Shown: positions 61,642 to 64,000 of the stretch, one piece after another
Position numbering within the stretch: position 1 is the stretch's first letter
Layout: each line of letters begins with the position of its first letter
NCBI RefSeq assembly: GCF_004216905.1
Contig: NZ_SGXJ01000008.1
Coordinates: 166,211-230,210 of the forward strand
Direction: 5' to 3'
Length of the DNA: 64,000 nt
From: Kribbella sp. VKM Ac-2569
Lineage (GTDB): Bacteria > Actinomycetota > Actinomycetes > Propionibacteriales > Kribbellaceae
Made by a program: the position numbers and the translations under genes
The notes under the pieces: model-generated
What the model was told of the DNA's origin: nothing
Database searches by the model: none
What the model saw: only the letters and a program-made list of their open reading frames with translations

Positions 61642-62346
61642 ATGAGTCACGACGTGCCGCCGCGCCGGAACACGATGGCGCGGACGCGGTTGCTGTCCGT
61701 GATCGGTGTGGTCGGGGTCGGTGGTGTCGTCGGAGCGCTGCTGCTGTGGCACGCGCAGGTCGGCGACGTGCTCGGCCTGGGTGCGGACAAGGAGCCGGTG
61801 GTGTCGACTGTCGGCGCGCCCGCGATCGGTGCACCGCCCACCACCACGAAGCTGGTAACCCCCACACCGTCCCGCCGTACGACGCCGACTGTGCCGCCGA
61901 AGACCGCGACGACGCCCTCCAAGAAACCGACGAAGAAGCCGACGCCGGTGTCGCGTGAGGAGAGCATCGACGGGCTCTCGCCGAAGCTGAAGTCACGGCT
62001 GACGAAGGCGATCGCGGCCGCGAAGGCCGACGGCGTCAGGATCAGCATCACTTCCGGCCGGCGCAGCGCCGCGAAGCAGCAGCGGCTGCTGAACGATGCG
62101 ATCAAGAAGTACGGGTCGTACAAGCTGGCGACCCGATGGGTGCTGCCGCCGAAGTACTCCGCCCACGTGCAGGGCAAGGCCGTGGACATCGGTCCGGCGG
62201 CCGCCATGACGTGGCTGAACAAGAACGGCTGGCGGTACGGCGTGTGCCGCCGGTACGACAACGAACCCTGGCACTTCGAGGCGCTCACAACGCCCGGCAC
62301 GAAGTGCCCGCCGCGGGAACCGCACGCGGTGGCCAAGGCAGATTGA
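61642..62346 (+). CDS. VanY-like D-alanyl-D-alanine carboxypeptidase
   Basis: 234 residues. Basic N-terminus, one hydrophobic helix (LLSVIGVVGVGGVVGALLLW), a Thr/Pro/Lys-rich linker, then the M15 peptidase domain: SAHVQGKAVDIG (SxHxxGxAxD zinc motif) and EPWHFE (third zinc His with catalytic Glu). Membrane-anchored, with the catalytic part outside, trimming peptidoglycan stem peptides. It faces away from the two-component system, which could regulate it. Confidence 0.88.
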   Translation: MSHDVPPRRNTMARTRLLSVIGVVGVGGVVGALLLWHAQVGDVLGLGADKEPVVSTVGAPAIGAPPTTTKLVTPTPSRRTTPTVPPKTATTPSKKPTKKPTPVSREESIDGLSPKLKSRLTKAIAAAKADGVRISITSGRRSAAKQQRLLNDAIKKYGSYKLATRWVLPPKYSAHVQGKAVDIGPAAAMTWLNKNGWRYGVCRRYDNEPWHFEALTTPGTKCPPREPHAVAKAD

Positions 62347-62363
62347 TACAAGGGGGAACCGAC

Positions 62364-62732
62364 ATGACCATGACCTACGCACAGCCCCTCACCCGGCGCT
62401 ACACCCGCGCCCGGCTCGCCGTACCCGCCTTGTGGCGCCAGGTGATCCGGACCAATGACAGGGCCGAGCGTACGACCACTGAGCCTGATCGCTCCGCGCA
62501 TACGCAGCTGGAGATCTACGACGGCGTACTGGCCGCGTTCGAGCGTCGAGACGAGGTGGCATCGGTACTGCGGGCCTCCGCCGACCGTGCGACCGCCGTA
62601 CGGCGTCTGCGCGACGAGTTCGGCCTCAGCCATCTGCAGGCGACCGCGCTGATCGACCTGCCGCTCACCACCGAGTGCCGCGACCGCATCGCGCACCGCG
62701 CCGACGAGCTCCGCACCGCCCTCGGCCGCTGA
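62364..62732 (+). CDS. small protein resembling the GyrA/ParC coiled-coil segment
   Basis: 122 residues. YDGVLAAFERRDEVASVLRASADRATAVRRLRDEFGLSHLQATALIDLPLT mimics the GyrA stretch in which the coiled-coil tower leads to the L-S-x-x-Q-A-x-A-I-L-D-x-x-L segment. There is no catalytic Tyr region or ATPase, so it cannot be a topoisomerase. AAGGGGG precedes ATG 62364. It lies 17 bases after VanY and may share its transcript. Function unknown. Confidence 0.55.
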   Translation: MTMTYAQPLTRRYTRARLAVPALWRQVIRTNDRAERTTTEPDRSAHTQLEIYDGVLAAFERRDEVASVLRASADRATAVRRLRDEFGLSHLQATALIDLPLTTECRDRIAHRADELRTALGR

Positions 62733-62817
62733 CCCCGCATCCTCCGCTCGAGCCGCACTCGGTGGTCGCGGCTCGCGCGGACCTGCGGAGTTTGCGTGCC
62801 GTGGGGAGGATGGAGGG

Positions 62818-63204
62818 GTGATCACGATGGAGCAGGCCGGACGACTGCGCAAGGCCGGGGTGCTGTGGACACCGGCGGCCGGGGATCGTTTCGTCGTACC
62901 GGACCGGGACATGGACGATGACGTGTTCGTGGTGAGCGACATGACCGTCGAGGTGCACGACTACCAGGGCAGCAAGGTGATCGGCTTCAACGGCACCACC
63001 GAGTGGGCCCTGGACAGCATCGAGCAACGCGAGGTCATCTGGCTCCCGCGCGAGGAGCAGCTCCGCGCCCTCCTCGGCTCGCACTTCCAGTTCCTCGAAG
63101 CCACCCCCGACGGCTACAAAGTCACCCTCACCAACAGCACCCACACCTCCAACGACGCCGAACAGGCGTACGCCGCAGCAGTCATCCACCTGCTCGGCGC
63201 TTAG
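62818..63204 (+). CDS. conserved actinobacterial hypothetical protein, 128 aa
   Basis: Starts at GTG 62818 (or ATG 62827), with GGAGGG directly upstream. It reads AGRLRKAGVLWTPAAGDRFVVPDRDMDDDVFVVSDMTVEVH...GFNGTTEWALDSIEQREVIWLPREEQLRALLG, a pattern common in streptomycetes and sometimes mislabelled as pilus assembly protein CpaE. No function is established. The end overlaps the YqeB-like gene's end by 4 bases. Confidence 0.7.
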   Translation: MITMEQAGRLRKAGVLWTPAAGDRFVVPDRDMDDDVFVVSDMTVEVHDYQGSKVIGFNGTTEWALDSIEQREVIWLPREEQLRALLGSHFQFLEATPDGYKVTLTNSTHTSNDAEQAYAAAVIHLLGA

Positions 63205-63903
63205 GTTGTCGCGCGCCAGTACTGCTTTTTGTCCTTGTCCTTGACGCTGTAGCCGAGGTTGGACAGGTCGGTGCGGAGCTCTCGTAGGTCGGCCTTGCCC
63301 TTGTCGCCCTGGTCGAAGGCCTTGGAGCGGGCCCGGAGGAGCGCGTTGGCCGCGGGCGAGAGGTCCGGGTCACCCTCGACCCAGCGGCGGAACTCGGACT
63401 CGTGCGGGTCGCCGGAGTCCGACCACGGGTAGCCGTGAGCACGGAACGCGGCCGGGATCCGCTTCGCCTCGGACTTCAGTTGGTCGTGCCTCTCCCGAGC
63501 CAGCTCGCGGGACGTCGCGTCCTGGAGGACGATCTCCTTCCCGTCCAGGAACGCCACCGCGACCTTCACCCGCGGCACCGTCACGGTTTTCTGGTTCTTC
63601 AGGAACTCGACCGACTGGCTCGATCGTCACCTTCAAGGTGTCGTCGAGCGCCATCCCGGCCAGCAGTACGCCGGCCAGGACCCCAACGGCCACGCAGATC
63701 ACTACGACCCACCAGCTGTCCCACTCCGCGATCAGCCTCAGCGGACCCTGGAACGGCACCCACTCCCGCCCGGCCGCCCAGTCGGCGATCCGCGGCAGGA
63801 AGAACCCGAGCACCAGCCCGGCCAGCGGCAGCCCGCCGAACAGCACCGTCTTGTCCGTGGCGGAGTGGCCGATCACCGTGTGATCCGCTGTCGTAGACCC
63901 CAT
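63201..63903 (-). pseudogene. YqeB-like membrane protein, frameshifted
   Basis: ATG 63903 has TAGGAGA upstream. The first frame gives two transmembrane helices (TVLFGGLPLAGLVLGFFLP and WVVVICVAVGVLAGVLLAG) and reads to DDTLKVTIE. A one-base insertion (an extra C) near 63,625 then breaks it. The second frame continues QSVEFLKNQKTVTVPRV...LDGKEIVLQDATSRELARERHDQL to the stop at 63201. The joined protein is a normal YqeB-like protein. The sequence shows no other damage, so this may be a recent mutation or a sequencing error. Confidence 0.8.
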
Positions 63904-63917
63904 GTGTTTCTCCTATG

Positions 63918-64000
63918 TCAAGCCGCGGCTGCGAGGGTGGTTCTCGCGGTGGGTTGGTCGGTAGTGAGGTGGTTGAAGACGATGCGGGCGAGGCGGCGTT
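63918..64000 (-). CDS. 3' end of an unidentified gene (partial)
   Basis: The minus strand reads RRLARIVFNHLTTDQPTART and ends LAAAA at a TGA (63918-63920). This is only the last 26 residues of a gene that continues past the right edge. The basic tail would fit a transposase, but that is a guess. Confidence 0.4.
   Translation of the reverse strand, partial: RRLARIVFNHLTTDQPTARTTLAAAA

Noticed and set aside
1..64000. CRISPR array
   Set aside because: No evenly spaced short repeats with unique spacers were seen anywhere; the only clear direct repeat is within hsdS.

Overview
The window is high-G+C actinobacterial DNA with abundant GTG starts and many 4-base stop/start overlaps. It encodes actinobacterial families such as mycothiol-type DinB/TIGR03086 proteins, 13E12-type HNH proteins, a CmtR-like metal sensor and an ECF sigma with a zinc anti-sigma. 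Codon habits and gene mix suggest a Kribbella-like member of the Propionibacteriales, but sequence alone does not prove this. No rRNA gene, complete tRNA or CRISPR array was found.

Bases 1 to about 15,034 look like the right-hand part of a genomic island. The composition is visibly less G+C-rich than the rest (not computed). The far left holds decayed genes: a Nudix gene with a nonsense codon and a frameshift, a frameshifted nuclease-like gene and a truncated ORF. Next is a complete type I restriction-modification operon, hsdM-hsdS-hsdR, followed by a DUF45/YgjP-like metallopeptidase (2187-9550). On the opposite strand a UvrD-like helicase overlaps an OLD-family ATPase/TOPRIM nuclease, a Gabija-type pair (9797-13859). 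A divergent GNAT-like gene lies at 14111-14734. The island ends in a tRNA 3'-end-like sequence (15003-15034) that fits an attR; the intact tRNA and the integrase would lie left of the window.

From 15 kb on the DNA is chromosomal in character. Gene scars and an amidohydrolase (15-17 kb) are followed by a DinB protein, then a single 1568-residue polypeptide that is two UvrA-like proteins fused head to tail. It is translationally coupled to a terpenoid-cyclase-like toroid protein (17.5-23.2 kb). Then come a quinone oxidoreductase, a beta-propeller lipoprotein and a Gfo/Idh/MocA dehydrogenase with an arylsulfatase (23-28.5 kb). A run of small metabolic and regulatory genes follows, including a DoxX/ECF sigma/anti-sigma operon with a recognisable ECF promoter (31-32.7 kb) and a strong terminator (33.02-33.06 kb). 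A large LuxR-type ATPase regulator at 35.3-38.1 kb is frameshifted.

The 38-49.8 kb stretch holds an arylamine N-acetyltransferase, an SDR/MFS/SnoaL/VOC run opposite a LysR gene, a GntR regulator and YeiH transporter sharing a palindromic operator, a GH2 glycosidase, methyltransferases and a CmtR/CDF metal-efflux pair.

The 49.8-59.4 kb stretch is notable for DNA damage. A 13E12/HNH gene has a textbook RecA-independent (PafBC-type) promoter, and an MmcQ/YjbR gene has a near-match to the same motif. An AlkZ-like DNA glycosylase sits in an operon with an epoxide hydrolase, facing a WYL regulator across a perfect palindrome. Between them lies a four-gene operon of ATP-grasp ligase, two esterases and an amidohydrolase. 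The window closes with a NarL-type two-component system, a VanY-like peptidase, a small GyrA-like protein, a frameshifted YqeB-like gene and the 3' end of an unidentified gene.
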